This document shows, piece after piece, positions 17,537 to 26,382 of a DNA stretch of 64,000 nt. Source of the DNA: VXNE01 sp965205735 (GTDB taxonomy: Bacteria; Pseudomonadota; Gammaproteobacteria; Pseudomonadales; Azotimanducaceae); contig OZ242179.1 in NCBI GenBank assembly GCA_965205735.1, forward strand, positions 4,092,001 to 4,156,000, written 5' to 3'. A model generated the notes under the pieces. It had not been told where the DNA came from and did not search any database. It saw only the letters and a program-made list of their open reading frames with translations. Numbering within the stretch: the first letter of the stretch is position 1; every line of letters begins with the position of its first letter. The position numbers and the translations under genes are program-made.

Positions 17537-17768
17537 ATGCTCCTCGTCAATGTACATGAAGCCAAGACCCAGCTTTCGCGACTGTTGGCGCGCGTCGAGG
17601 CCGGCGAGGATGTCGTGATTGCCCGCCGGGGCGAGCCCGTCGCGCGTCTCGTCGGATGTAAACCCCGAAGCAGGCGGCAAGCGGATCCTGAAGGGGAAAG
17701 TCGTCATTCCCGACAGTTTTTTCGACCCGCTACCGGAGGAGGAACTGACGGCATGGGAAGGTCGCTAG
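17537..17768 (+). pseudogene. Phd-type antitoxin with a frameshift in its tail
   Basis: The N-terminal half is a normal prevent-host-death antitoxin: LLVNVHEAKTQLSRLLARVE, then VVIARRGEPVARLVG. After that the frame departs from the family. Removing one C from the CCCC run near 17664 restores the usual toxin-binding tail (KRILKGKVVIPDSFFDPLPE, ending WEGR) and a stop at 17766-17768, three bases before the toxin start. In the shifted frame the protein would run to 17821 with a meaningless tail and might fail to neutralise its toxin. That makes an assembly error more likely, since the toxin looks intact. Confidence 0.8.
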
Positions 17769-17771
17769 CTG

Positions 17772-18158
17772 GTGCGAGCACTGCTGGATACCCATGCGTT
17801 TCTCTGTTGGATCGCGGATAGCGGGCGCCTATCTGGAATGGCGCGTAGCGTGATCGCGGAAGAGGCGAACGACATCCTGATCAGCGCAGCATCCGCCTGG
17901 GAAGTCGCCGCCAAATTCCGGATCGGTAAACTCCCCGGAGGCGAGGCTGTAGCGTTGGACATCGCGGGCCACATCGCGGGCCAAGGTTTCGAGGAACTGG
18001 CGATCGGCGTCGCCGATGCCGAGCGCGCCGGGCGCTTGCCCGGCCCTCACCGCAACCCGTTTGACCGAATGCTTATCGCGCAGGCCTTGGCGCGCGAACT
18101 GACGGTCGTGTCGGTCGATCCGGTGTTCGACCGCTACGGCGTCACTCGGCTTTGGTGA
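17772..18158 (+). CDS. VapC-type PIN-domain toxin
   Basis: A 128-residue PIN toxin: LLDTHAFLCWIADSGRLS at the start, the acidic position in SAASAWEVAAKFRIGKL, then HRNPFDRMLIAQALAREL and VVSVDPVFDRYGV. This form (DTHAFLW... NPFDRMLIAQA) is the group that pairs with Phd-like antitoxins. It starts at GTG three bases after the restored antitoxin stop. All acidic residues appear present. Confidence 0.88.
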   Translation: MRALLDTHAFLCWIADSGRLSGMARSVIAEEANDILISAASAWEVAAKFRIGKLPGGEAVALDIAGHIAGQGFEELAIGVADAERAGRLPGPHRNPFDRMLIAQALARELTVVSVDPVFDRYGVTRLW

Positions 18159-18221
18159 AGAACTGCTGCGGCGACCAACCGACTGAGCAGATCGGTTCAC
18201 CACTACAATTTTTGATCCACC

Positions 18222-18932
18222 GTGCAACGCCCGATTGAGAAACCTGCCGGAACTCCTGTCGAGAATCTGGATACGCCGGCGCTCATCGTCGATCTGAACC
18301 GGCTGGATGCGAACTTTGCCACTGTAGCCGGTCCGTCGCGGGCCGAAGTCTGGGTCCACAAGACGCCGGCGATCGGCCGGCGCCAGGTGGTGCATCCGTT
18401 GGTCTTCGGCATCGCGGTGCGCAGCATCGCCGAGGCGGAGATCTTCGCTGCGGCGGGCTTCGACGATATTCGGATTCTTAGGCCGTTGGTGACCGACGGG
18501 TCGAAGCGCCGCTTGAGGGCGTTGGCCAGATCAATTCGCGTTGTCACCGGATCCAAGGGCGAGCGAACCCGGGACGACGGCTTGGCGCTATGGGGTGCTG
18601 CCGCCCTCGATGGCGCGGTCACCGTCTCGGCGCGCATCACCAGCGTTCCGGAACCAGGACGGGCCATTCACGATTGTGGGCAGAAGGCTGTCGGACGCGA
18701 TTTCGGCGATCCCAGCATCGTCCGCCGCGCCCGTCTGACGGCGTCGGGCGGCAGCGCGGAACACGGCATCGTGCTCTGTCCCGCCGACGAACCGCCGTTC
18801 GTCATCGGTGACTGGCTGCAACTGGTACCCGCCGATATCGCCACCGCGTTCGCCCTGCACGATTTCGCTTTCGGCGTCCGCGACGGTCGACTGGAGGCGG
18901 TTTGGCCGGTCAGTGCACGCGGGGCATTTTGA
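18222..18932 (+). CDS. short D-threonine aldolase/DSD1-like protein lacking the barrel core
   Basis: A 236-residue relative of the D-threonine aldolase / D-serine dehydratase-like PLP family. The N-terminus matches the family (ENLDTPALIVDLNRLDANF, then VWVHKTPAIG at the PLP-lysine region). The C-terminal half matches the beta-domain (ARITSVPEPGRAIHDCGQKA, then IGDWLQLVP). About 120-150 residues of the TIM barrel normally between them are absent, and the usual His-Cys metal pair near the end is replaced (VPADIATAF). The frame is open and overlaps the full-length paralogue downstream by one base (TGATG), so it is expressed if that gene is. It is probably catalytically dead. Confidence 0.7.
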   Translation: MQRPIEKPAGTPVENLDTPALIVDLNRLDANFATVAGPSRAEVWVHKTPAIGRRQVVHPLVFGIAVRSIAEAEIFAAAGFDDIRILRPLVTDGSKRRLRALARSIRVVTGSKGERTRDDGLALWGAAALDGAVTVSARITSVPEPGRAIHDCGQKAVGRDFGDPSIVRRARLTASGGSAEHGIVLCPADEPPFVIGDWLQLVPADIATAFALHDFAFGVRDGRLEAVWPVSARGAF

Positions 18933-20014
18933 TGATCGGGACACCCATCGAGCAGCTCGAAACGCCCGTGCTGGTCATTGACATGGACGCTTTGGAGCAC
19001 AACATCCGAGTCATCGCCGACTATTACCGCGACAAACGCATCCGTCTGCGCCCCCACGGCAAAAACCATAAGTCACCCCGGATACTCGCTATGCAAATGG
19101 CGGCGGGAGGTACTGTGGGCGGCGTGTGCGCGGCGAAAGTATCCGAGGCGGAGGTGTTCGCGGATGCTGGCGCCGGCAATGTGTTCATCGCCAACCAGGT
19201 GGTCGACGCGGACAAGATCCGACGCCTCGCGAGGCTGGCCACGCGGGTTGAAACGATGGTTGCCGTCGATGCCGAGACGCAGATCGAGAGGCTCGCCGCC
19301 GGTGCCCGGGCGGTCGGCGCAACCCTGGGCGTCGTGATCGAAATCGATACTGCCATGCGCCGCGCCGGTGTGCGCTCGATCGAGCACGCGGTGGCCCTGG
19401 CGCGCATCGTCGCCGCAACGCCGCATTTGCGATTCCGGGGTGTCATGAGCCACCAGGTGCCGATGGTTCGCGCGCCGAGCCGGGATCAGCGGTTCGCCGA
19501 GGGGGGTCGATGCATCGAGCGGGTGGTGGAGGCAAAGAAGGCGATCGAGGCGGTCGGTATTCCGGTCGATGTCGTCTCCACTGGAGAATCGTGGACTTAC
19601 GATGTGGCGGCATCGTATCCGGAGGTCACCGAAATCGAAGGCGGAACCTATGTCGTCATGGAGGTTCCCTATGCCTATATGCGCGAGTTTCGCTTCGCCG
19701 CCCGGGTAATGGGCCGCGTGTACGCGCGCCCGGACGCCCGCACCGCAATCGGCGATGTGCCCATCGATGCCATCGGCGCGCCCAATGGCGTGCCGACCCT
19801 GGAAGGATTCGACGGCGTCACGGTGACAGGAATCGACCACCACGGCGTTGTCCTGTCGAGTGAAGATATCCTGCGTCTCGAGATCGGCGCGCACTTTTTC
19901 CTGCTCACGCACCAGCAGGACGTCACGATGAATCGCTGGGACCGCTATGTCGGTGTACGCAACGGCGTCGTCGAAACGATATTCGAAGCCTCCGCACGGG
20001 GTTGCGTGCACTAG
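18932..20014 (+). CDS. D-threonine aldolase / D-serine dehydratase-like PLP enzyme
   Basis: A 360-residue fold-type III PLP enzyme. The ATG at 18932 overlaps the upstream stop. The N-terminal barrel has TPIEQLETPVLVIDMDALEH and the PLP-lysine motif RPHGKNHKSP (family consensus RPHxKTHK). EIDTAMRRAGV and SHQVPMVRAP follow, then the C-terminal beta-domain. The C-terminal metal site keeps one His (LTHQQDVTMNRWD), but the usual Cys is Gln, so metal use may differ from typical D-threonine aldolase. It lies in a run of amino-acid genes. The substrate is not certain. Confidence 0.82.
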   Translation: MIGTPIEQLETPVLVIDMDALEHNIRVIADYYRDKRIRLRPHGKNHKSPRILAMQMAAGGTVGGVCAAKVSEAEVFADAGAGNVFIANQVVDADKIRRLARLATRVETMVAVDAETQIERLAAGARAVGATLGVVIEIDTAMRRAGVRSIEHAVALARIVAATPHLRFRGVMSHQVPMVRAPSRDQRFAEGGRCIERVVEAKKAIEAVGIPVDVVSTGESWTYDVAASYPEVTEIEGGTYVVMEVPYAYMREFRFAARVMGRVYARPDARTAIGDVPIDAIGAPNGVPTLEGFDGVTVTGIDHHGVVLSSEDILRLEIGAHFFLLTHQQDVTMNRWDRYVGVRNGVVETIFEASARGCVH

Positions 20015-20068
20015 CGTTTCGCTGATGTTGTGTAGGCTTCCGCCACGCATTCGCTCCAGGTAGAGACC

Positions 20069-20840
20069 ATGTCCGACTACGAAACCATCCTCTGCGAGAT
20101 CGACGGCAGCCTCGCCACCGTTACGCTCAACCGGCCCGATAGCCTTAATGCCATCACCGGGACGCTCAACCGCGAACTGCATAGCTGTTTGCGCGAGGTG
20201 GCGGTCGATGAGCGCGTCCGCGTAGTCATCTTCACGGGCGCGGGTCGCGGGTTCTGCCCCGGCGTCGACCTCAAGGCGTCGGCCAGCGGCGAACCGCAGG
20301 AGGCGAACAAGAAGGAATACTTCCACATCACGACGCTGCTGCACGAGATGCCGAAGGTGACTATCGCGGCGATCAATGGCGCCTGCGCCGGGGCGGGTCT
20401 GGGCCTGCGCTTGCGACCTGCGCTATGCGAGCGAGCGCGCGATGTTCAACTCGGCGTTTCTCGGCGTCGGCATATCCGGCGACATGGGTGGGCCGTGGCT
20501 GTTGCCTCGGATCATCGGGGCAACGAAGGCGCGGGAACTGTTCTTCATGTCGCAGAGATTCGCTGCCGAGGAGGCGGAACGCATTGGCCTGGTGCTCAAG
20601 ACCTTTCCGGATGAGACGTTTCGCGAAGATGTGAGGGAGATCGCCAAACGCCTGTCGATGTCGGCACCGCTGGCGATCGGCGAGATGAAGCGGAACTTCA
20701 TCAACGCCGAGAATATGCCGCTGCGCGAATACATTGAGCTCGAGACGGAGCGCCACATGCGAACGGGCGCCACCAACAACTCACGCGAGGCGATGCGTGC
20801 CTTCGTGGAGAAGCGCGAGCCGAAGTTCGAAGGTCGTTAA
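20069..20840 (+). pseudogene. enoyl-CoA hydratase/isomerase, frameshifted
   Basis: A crotonase-fold protein. The first part reads normally (SDYETILCEIDGSLATVTLN, then GAGRGFCPGVDLKA for the oxyanion hole, and AAINGACAGAGLGL), then switches frame at about 20400. It continues as ACDLRYASERAMFNSAFLGV to the C-terminus (FVEKREPKFEGR, stop 20840). Compared with the family's GAGLGLAxACDLR, the site looks like a tandem GCCTG pair reduced to one copy, a 5-base loss. Neither half alone would be active. Its stop overlaps that of the convergent Uma2 gene. Confidence 0.85.
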
Positions 20841-21454
20841 TCCGCGTTTCTATCGAACACTTGCCCAACGTCGACGCCGAATGCATCGAGAATCGTCGAT
20901 GTCGCATGTTCGTGCCTTTGGAACAGACCGTGCTCGACATATGCAGCCCCTTGGAGATGCAGCACCGTTATCGACTCCGACCGGGCGTCGACGATCCAAT
21001 ATTCGGGGATGCCGGCTTCCGCGTAGTCGTCGCGCTTCTGAAGGAAATCGCGTTCCGGGTTGTCCGGACTGACAACCTCGACGACAAGGTCGGCCCCGGT
21101 CCAGAAGCGGTCTCCGCTGCGCGCGTCATGACTATCGCGAACTAACACCAGGTCGGATTCGCGAAACTTGCCATCGCGGACGCGCAGTCGGAGAGGGGCA
21201 AACAGTGCTTCGCCGCCGATGGATTGGAGGTAGGTTTGGAACGCCGTATAGAGGAACGCCAGAATTCTTTGGTGTCCGCGAGATGGCATTGGCAGTATCT
21301 CCAAGTATCCATCGGTCAATTCCACCAGCCGACGAGTGTGGTCCGTTAGCCAGAGATAGTCCTCCGAGCCCCAGCAACCTTGGGGAAGCACATCCGCAAT
21401 GAGACCATTCACTTGCGCTTGCGAGACAGGTTTGCCAACTGCCCCCGTCGTCAT
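20837..21454 (-). CDS. Uma2 family (DUF820) restriction-endonuclease-fold protein
   Basis: A 205-residue PD-(D/E)xK-fold protein of the Uma2 family, common in genomes rich in mobile DNA and of uncertain biological role. Nuclease-core positions are seen in ESDLVLVRDSHDA, ADLVVEVVSPDNPERDFLQK and KRDDYAEAGIPEYWIVDARS, which supply the Asp, Glu and Lys. I chose the ATG at 21454, giving MTTGAVGKPVSQAQVNG; the longer upstream frame is not supported. It is not obviously linked to its neighbours. Confidence 0.85.
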   Translation of the reverse strand: MTTGAVGKPVSQAQVNGLIADVLPQGCWGSEDYLWLTDHTRRLVELTDGYLEILPMPSRGHQRILAFLYTAFQTYLQSIGGEALFAPLRLRVRDGKFRESDLVLVRDSHDARSGDRFWTGADLVVEVVSPDNPERDFLQKRDDYAEAGIPEYWIVDARSESITVLHLQGAAYVEHGLFQRHEHATSTILDAFGVDVGQVFDRNAD

Positions 21455-21494
21455 GCTCGTCGCTCTCTCGACATAAGGATGGAAAGTATAGACG

Positions 21495-22583
21495 CTAGGG
21501 CCAGCGAAGATTGAGCTCAAGCTCTTCGCTGGTGCGGTTGAACCAGTCCACGACTTCGCGATGATAGGGGATGCCATCGGCTTTTCGCCGCAGCGTCTCC
21601 TCATGCTCTATCAGGCCGGCGTAGTAGACCCGCTCGTGTCCGGGGGCGGGCTTCATGGTGCTGAGTTTCGTAAGCAACGCGTCCATGTCGCGCTTGAACT
21701 GTGCCAGGTCGGTGAAGGCATCGATCTTGAACGCCATGACGAACTGGGAGGTGCTCCGTCGCCCGGCGAGAAAACCCGGACCGTTGCCGGACAGGATGCC
21801 CGACATGATATCGGCGATGGCGGCGAAGCCATAGCCCTTGTGGCTGCCGCTCTCCCGCGTGCCGCCGAACGGCAGCATGCGGTTGCCGGCGTCGTCCGGC
21901 GCATCGATTGGCTCCATGATGGGTGTGCCGTCCAGGTCGGCTATCCACCCGGGCTCCAGTTTCGAGCCGACCCGCGTGGCGAGAATGAGCTTGTTGGCGG
22001 CGATTTGCGTGGTGGCCACGTCGAACACGAACGCCGGCAACTCGCCGGCGGGAGCCGCCCATGCGATGGGATGCGTGCCGAAGACCGGTTCGGAACCGAA
22101 CGTCGGCAGCATATGGTCGCCGGCGGCGGAGACCATGCAGACGCCGATCATGTCGCGTTCGATGGCCATGAGCGGGTAGTAGGCGAGCATTCCGACATGT
22201 CCGCAGTTCTGCACGCCGACGGCGCCGATGCCGTGCGCCTCGGCTTTCTCCATGGCCATTTCCATCGCGCGCGGACCGACCTGCAGGCCGATGCCCCGGT
22301 CGGCGTCCAGCGTGGCGCTGACGGCGGTCTCGCGCAGCGCGCGGACGTTTGGGGTGGGGTTGAAACGTCCCGCTCGATACGAGTTGATGTACCGTCGCAA
22401 CATGTTGGAGATGCCGTGACTCTCGCAGCCGCGCAGGTCGCTGGTGATGAGCACGTCGGCGCACAGCGCGGCGTCGTTCTCGGACAGACCCATCTTTTCG
22501 AATATGGCTTGGGTGCCGGCCCGTGCGGCGTCTTCGGACACGCGCACCGCATCGGCTTCCGGGACCAGGAAGTGCTCCAGCAT
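21495..22583 (-). CDS. malate/L-lactate dehydrogenase (Ldh2) family oxidoreductase
   Basis: A 362-residue NAD(P)-dependent 2-hydroxyacid dehydrogenase of the Ldh2/YlbC type, unrelated to classical MDH. Typical segments are SDLRGCESHGISNMLRRYI (catalytic His), VQNCGHVGMLAYYPLMA, THPIAWAAPAGE, FDVATTQIAANK and SGSHKGYGFAAIADIMSGIL. The ATG at 22583 follows GGGGAGAG. It lies 38 bases downstream of the transketolase gene on the same strand, so an operon is likely. The substrate may be malate, lactate, ureidoglycolate or a related acid. Confidence 0.88.
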   Translation of the reverse strand: MLEHFLVPEADAVRVSEDAARAGTQAIFEKMGLSENDAALCADVLITSDLRGCESHGISNMLRRYINSYRAGRFNPTPNVRALRETAVSATLDADRGIGLQVGPRAMEMAMEKAEAHGIGAVGVQNCGHVGMLAYYPLMAIERDMIGVCMVSAAGDHMLPTFGSEPVFGTHPIAWAAPAGELPAFVFDVATTQIAANKLILATRVGSKLEPGWIADLDGTPIMEPIDAPDDAGNRMLPFGGTRESGSHKGYGFAAIADIMSGILSGNGPGFLAGRRSTSQFVMAFKIDAFTDLAQFKRDMDALLTKLSTMKPAPGHERVYYAGLIEHEETLRRKADGIPYHREVVDWFNRTSEELELNLRWP

Positions 22584-22621
22584 TCTTTCGCTCTCCCCTT
22601 GAAGTGCCTTGCGCAACGCGC

Positions 22622-25168
22622 CTACAAGGCCGCCAAGGCCTCCCTTTGCCGGGTGAGGCGCGCATCGCGGTCCCGGGCGAAACGCTCGACGCCCGCCAGG
22701 ATCGAATCCTGGTCCAAATGCGCTTCGGCGATGACATCGGGCTCCAGGCCGCCGGTCAGCCAGCGGTCGTGCCAGTCGGAAACCATCGAATACTCGGCGG
22801 TCAGCGGCCCGACATCGCGCAGCGGCCACATGCGCTGGGTGCCGGTGGTGACGATCATCAGATCGTGCCTGGCCTCCGGCGGCAGCACCGCGTTCCGATA
22901 CGCGTTCGGTTGACGTTCGAACAACTCCTCGCTGATGGCGGCGACCACCTTGATATTGATGCCCTCGGCTTCCAGTTCGGGCAGCGCCCGCATCAGGTTG
23001 ACGGTGGAACTGGATCCTTGCGCCACGACATAGCCGTGCCTCGGTTTGTCGGGTTCGAAATCGCGCAGCACATAAAAGCCCTTGGCGGCTGCTTTCAGAT
23101 CGGTGTCGGCGAAGGTCGCGCGGTCCGCCACCGGGAAGTCCGGCCGCGCGACTTCGAGGACGATCACACCCACTAGCGGTTCTCGGGCGGCGATTTCGGC
23201 AGCGGCGAAGTATCCGGGCGCGACGTCGTTGTAGTCCCAAAAATTGAGCACAATGACCTGGCCGCGCGGAAACAGTTTCCAGACCTGGGGCGAGAAGATG
23301 CCGAAGTGGGTGCGCGCGTCGGCCGCCGTTTCCGGCCCCGAGTGACCGGCGAGGATATTGAGTACGCCAACGCGGAACGGACTGTCCTGGTTCTGTTGGC
23401 TCCAGACGCGCGCAGGCAGGTACATGAAGGGCGTGAACGCGCCGTAGCTGCCGCTCATCGCCCACACGCCGCTGTGCACGTTCGAATCCAGCGACGCGCT
23501 CTGGCCGACGAGGCCCACCGCGGTGGACGCGTTGCCAGCCTCCTGGATCGCCGCCTTGAACCGCGTGCCCGAGGGGTTGGCGCGGGGGTTGTAGTGTCCG
23601 GTGAGCGATCCCTTCTCGACGTTGATGGAGTTCGAGAGATCGGCGGAGACGGTGAGGAATCGATTGTTGGTGACGTGGTTCATCCACTTTATCACTTCCG
23701 AGATCGCCCGCCTTGTGCCGGCGACCTCGCCGGGTTGCTTGAACAGTTCGACACCGATTTCCTGCGCTTGGCCGTTCAGGTTCCCCGCGACCGTGCGTGG
23801 TTCCACGGGGAGCGCATCGACGCGCAGGCGATCATCCTGGAAAGGGTCCCTGCTCACGTCGAAACGCAGCTTGACATCGTCGGACACGGAGTCGCCGATC
23901 TCCACCATGCGGTCGGTGAGCCAGACTCCGAGGTTGTTTTTCTCCAGCACGGACATGGCGATATCGATGTTGCTCTTGAACTGGCGCAGCCGTTCGGCCT
24001 CGTCGGTGACCGCGCCGTCGCGGATGCCTTCGAAGACGACGCCGAAACGCCGCTCGAAGGTTTCGGCCAGAGCGACGAAGTAGGGCACATTCATCTTCAT
24101 CTCGTAGGGGTGGCTGTGATAGCCGACAACCTGCGCGCCGAAACCGGGAATCTCGCCATTCCGCGCGGCGGGCCACCAACCCTTGGTGGTTCTGCCCACG
24201 ACGATCATCGGTCGCGGATCATCGGGGTCCCACGCGTCCATGGTCTTCAGGGCCGCCAGCACATGATCGTAGTCGTTGCCGTTCTCGAGTGTGAGGACGT
24301 TCCAGCCGTATGCCGCCCACTGATCCGCAATGCGATAGCCGTCGATGGACTCGGATACCACGCCGCCGATCAACGAGTCGTCGATGCCCGCGTTGTTGAA
24401 TGACAGCAGGATGCGCAGACGCTTGCCCACCTGCTGGGCGACGGCCTGCGTCTTGAATTCCTGGGAATGGCCGGAGGTCATGGCCATTTCACCCTCCAGC
24501 GCGACCACCTTTGGCGATGCGCCGGCCCCCATGAAGTCCCAGAATGCGGCCTTGCCGGCCGCAGTGGCGATGCCGATTCCGGACGGCCCGCCGTTGACAT
24601 CGTTGATGAGATCGGTGGTCTCCGAGTGGCCGGCCAGGGAGCGGATGCCGCGTAGCTTGGCCTGGGCGAACAGAGGGTCGTCGATGAGGCCGTTGTCGGC
24701 GAGCAGCGTCGTGAGGGCGCCGGCGCCTCTGCGAAAACCCAGGCAGTCGATAGGCAGAATGGCGATCTCGGGATCGACCCGGAAGCGTTCGTCGCCGGTG
24801 GTCGCGTACCGGCCGGCCATGGCCTCGCCCATGATCATCCAAAGGGCGTAGAGGGTCGGGATGTTGTGACCGCCGGCGACCAGCAGCTTGTCGCCGAACG
24901 GGTGCTTTGGCCGCCGGTAATCGTAGCGCAAGCCGCCGTTTTCGGGACCGGCCAGGTGCAGGGCGATGTTATAGGGCGTGTAGGCGAGCGGACCGCCGAA
25001 GTGGCCGGTCTGCGCGTAGTTGCCGAGCAGTGTCAACGTCATGGCAGTCATGAAGCCGACATCCTCCAGTCGCTCGCGGTCGAAGGCGGGGACCGCGACG
25101 CTGATTTCAGTGGATGCGCCGCGCCTGGAGGCGCTCCCGATCAGGACTTCTGTTCGGTTGGAGTCCAT
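22622..25168 (-). CDS. transketolase-like thiamine-diphosphate enzyme
   Basis: An 848-residue ThDP-dependent enzyme, longer than standard transketolase (about 665) and closer in size to the E1-like transketolase relatives. The N-terminal half carries GNYAQTGHFGGPLAYTPYN, AGGHNIPTLYALW and the ThDP-domain region VVALEGEMAMTSGHSQEFK with LLSFNNAGID, an altered form of the GDG...N signature. The pyrimidine domain (TAVGLVGQSASLDSNVHSGV) and a C-terminal transketolase domain follow. The reaction is not certain; I would call it transketolase or pyruvate-dehydrogenase E1-like. It is in an operon with the Ldh2-type gene. Confidence 0.8.
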   Translation of the reverse strand: MDSNRTEVLIGSASRRGASTEISVAVPAFDRERLEDVGFMTAMTLTLLGNYAQTGHFGGPLAYTPYNIALHLAGPENGGLRYDYRRPKHPFGDKLLVAGGHNIPTLYALWMIMGEAMAGRYATTGDERFRVDPEIAILPIDCLGFRRGAGALTTLLADNGLIDDPLFAQAKLRGIRSLAGHSETTDLINDVNGGPSGIGIATAAGKAAFWDFMGAGASPKVVALEGEMAMTSGHSQEFKTQAVAQQVGKRLRILLSFNNAGIDDSLIGGVVSESIDGYRIADQWAAYGWNVLTLENGNDYDHVLAALKTMDAWDPDDPRPMIVVGRTTKGWWPAARNGEIPGFGAQVVGYHSHPYEMKMNVPYFVALAETFERRFGVVFEGIRDGAVTDEAERLRQFKSNIDIAMSVLEKNNLGVWLTDRMVEIGDSVSDDVKLRFDVSRDPFQDDRLRVDALPVEPRTVAGNLNGQAQEIGVELFKQPGEVAGTRRAISEVIKWMNHVTNNRFLTVSADLSNSINVEKGSLTGHYNPRANPSGTRFKAAIQEAGNASTAVGLVGQSASLDSNVHSGVWAMSGSYGAFTPFMYLPARVWSQQNQDSPFRVGVLNILAGHSGPETAADARTHFGIFSPQVWKLFPRGQVIVLNFWDYNDVAPGYFAAAEIAAREPLVGVIVLEVARPDFPVADRATFADTDLKAAAKGFYVLRDFEPDKPRHGYVVAQGSSSTVNLMRALPELEAEGINIKVVAAISEELFERQPNAYRNAVLPPEARHDLMIVTTGTQRMWPLRDVGPLTAEYSMVSDWHDRWLTGGLEPDVIAEAHLDQDSILAGVERFARDRDARLTRQREALAAL

Positions 25169-25388
25169 CTATGCCCTCATGATGAATTGCTTGGAATCAA
25201 TGGCTTGTCGCGTGGAACTGCTGCTTGAGGCCGCGCCGCATTGCGCATCGCCCAAGGCGACCCCAAAGGATGAGGCTACCGCAGGCCGCGCCCGGCGTCA
25301 TCTGTTTGTCAATGCGGATGTGCGCTGGATGCGCGTTTGTGTCAGCGGCTGGTGTCCTGGAGTGCCCGCACCGCGGGTTGTGACGGCT

Positions 25389-25580
25389 TCAGGCGGCTTC
25401 GTAGAAGGCCTTGCCGACGGGGGAGAGCTTCTCGATGAGCGCCTCGGCGTATTCCCGGCAGCAACCGCAACCGGTGCCGACCCCGAGTTTGTCGGCAAGC
25501 GCCTCAAGGTTTGCGTGGCCATCTCTGACAGCGTCCTTGATCTGCGCGTCGTCGACGGCTTGGCATAGGCATACGTACAT
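25389..25580 (-). CDS. bfd: bacterioferritin-associated ferredoxin
   Basis: A 63-residue BFD-type [2Fe-2S] protein. The cluster cysteines are at 4, 6, 38 and 41 (MYVCLCQAV, GCGCC), the classical Bfd spacing. It donates electrons to bacterioferritin to release stored iron. It is divergent from bfr, and a Fur-like box lies 19 bases upstream of its start. The 220 bases between this gene and the transketolase gene hold nothing I recognise. Confidence 0.92.
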   Translation of the reverse strand: MYVCLCQAVDDAQIKDAVRDGHANLEALADKLGVGTGCGCCREYAEALIEKLSPVGKAFYEAA

Positions 25581-25598
25581 CGTGGGGGGAATTCTAAA

Positions 25599-25613
25599 TG
25601 AGAATGATTAGTA
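25599..25613 (-). promoter_or_regulatory. Fur-like box upstream of bfd
   Basis: TGAGAAT-G-ATTAGTA matches the 7-1-7 Fur consensus TGATAAT-N-ATTATCA at 11 of 14 positions. It lies just upstream of bfd, in the bfd/bfr divergent region. This fits iron-repressed bfd expression. Confidence 0.65.
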
Positions 25614-25676
25614 ATAGCAAATCGCTTTCACAAGGCGCCTGCGGGGTCCCGGGGCGGGCGTCCGAAAGATCGCGTC

Positions 25677-25691
25677 TGATAATAATTTTCA
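25677..25691 (+). promoter_or_regulatory. Fur-like box upstream of bfr
   Basis: TGATAAT-A-ATTTTCA matches the 7-1-7 Fur consensus at 13 of 14 positions, 83 bases upstream of bfr in an AT-rich stretch that should hold the promoter. Whether Fur represses or activates bfr here cannot be told. Confidence 0.7.
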
Positions 25692-25773
25692 TTTATATTT
25701 CAAAAAGTTAACTTTGACATTGACAACAAACGAAGGGATAGTGTGCCTGGTCCAAGCGACGGTAAGGCAAGCC

Positions 25774-26250
25774 ATGAAGCCGCAGCATTCGAACATCATC
25801 GGACACCTGAACGGCGTGCTGAAGAACGAGTTGACGGCGATCAACCAGTACTTCCTGCACGCGAAGATGCTTATCGACTGGGGGTTGGGAGAGTTCGGCG
25901 AGTTGGAGAAGAAGGCATCCATCGACGAGATGCATCATGCCGACAAGCTCATGGAGAGGATTCTCTTCCTCGAAGGGCTGCCCAACCTGCAGGACCTGGG
26001 GAAGCTGCTCGTGGGCACGGATGTCGAGGAGATTCTGAAGTGCGATCTCGAGTTGGAGATGCAGGCCTTGCCCATGCTGCGCGAAGCTATTGCCTTTTCG
26101 GAGTCCGTATCCGACTACGTCAGCCGCGAGCTCTTCGAAGCCATCCTCGAGTCGGAAGAGGAGCATGTGGACTGGCTGGAAACGCAACTCGAACTCCTCG
26201 GCAAGACCGGAATCCAGAACTACATCCAGTCGGCGATGTCGCAAACGTAA
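25774..26250 (+). CDS. bfr: bacterioferritin
   Basis: A 158-residue haem ferritin that stores iron in 24-mers. The ATG at 25774 gives the usual MKPQHSNIIGHLNGVLKNEL. The ferroxidase ligands are readable (Glu19, Glu52, His56, then Glu in LELEMQA, and Glu and His in EEEHVDWLE), and the haem-ligand Met is Met53 in IDEMHHADKL. Length and motifs match the family in full. It pairs with bfd across a shared Fur-controlled region. Confidence 0.96.
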   Translation: MKPQHSNIIGHLNGVLKNELTAINQYFLHAKMLIDWGLGEFGELEKKASIDEMHHADKLMERILFLEGLPNLQDLGKLLVGTDVEEILKCDLELEMQALPMLREAIAFSESVSDYVSRELFEAILESEEEHVDWLETQLELLGKTGIQNYIQSAMSQT

Positions 26251-26382
26251 ACAGTACTTGTCGCCGGTCGGGATCGCTTTAGAATCCCTGTCGTCGCGCG
26301 GTTGAGATGCGCGGGCGAAGGAACTCGCAAATCTCAAGAACCGGGCCGTTCCCTCAATGTGGCCGAAACGGGTGGCGGGTTG

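Noticed and set aside
21495..23687. A 730-codon minus-strand frame much longer than the Ldh2-type gene.
   Set aside because: Only the part from 22583 down matches the dehydrogenase family. The upstream part is antisense-frame shadow of the transketolase gene with arginine-rich, non-conserved composition.
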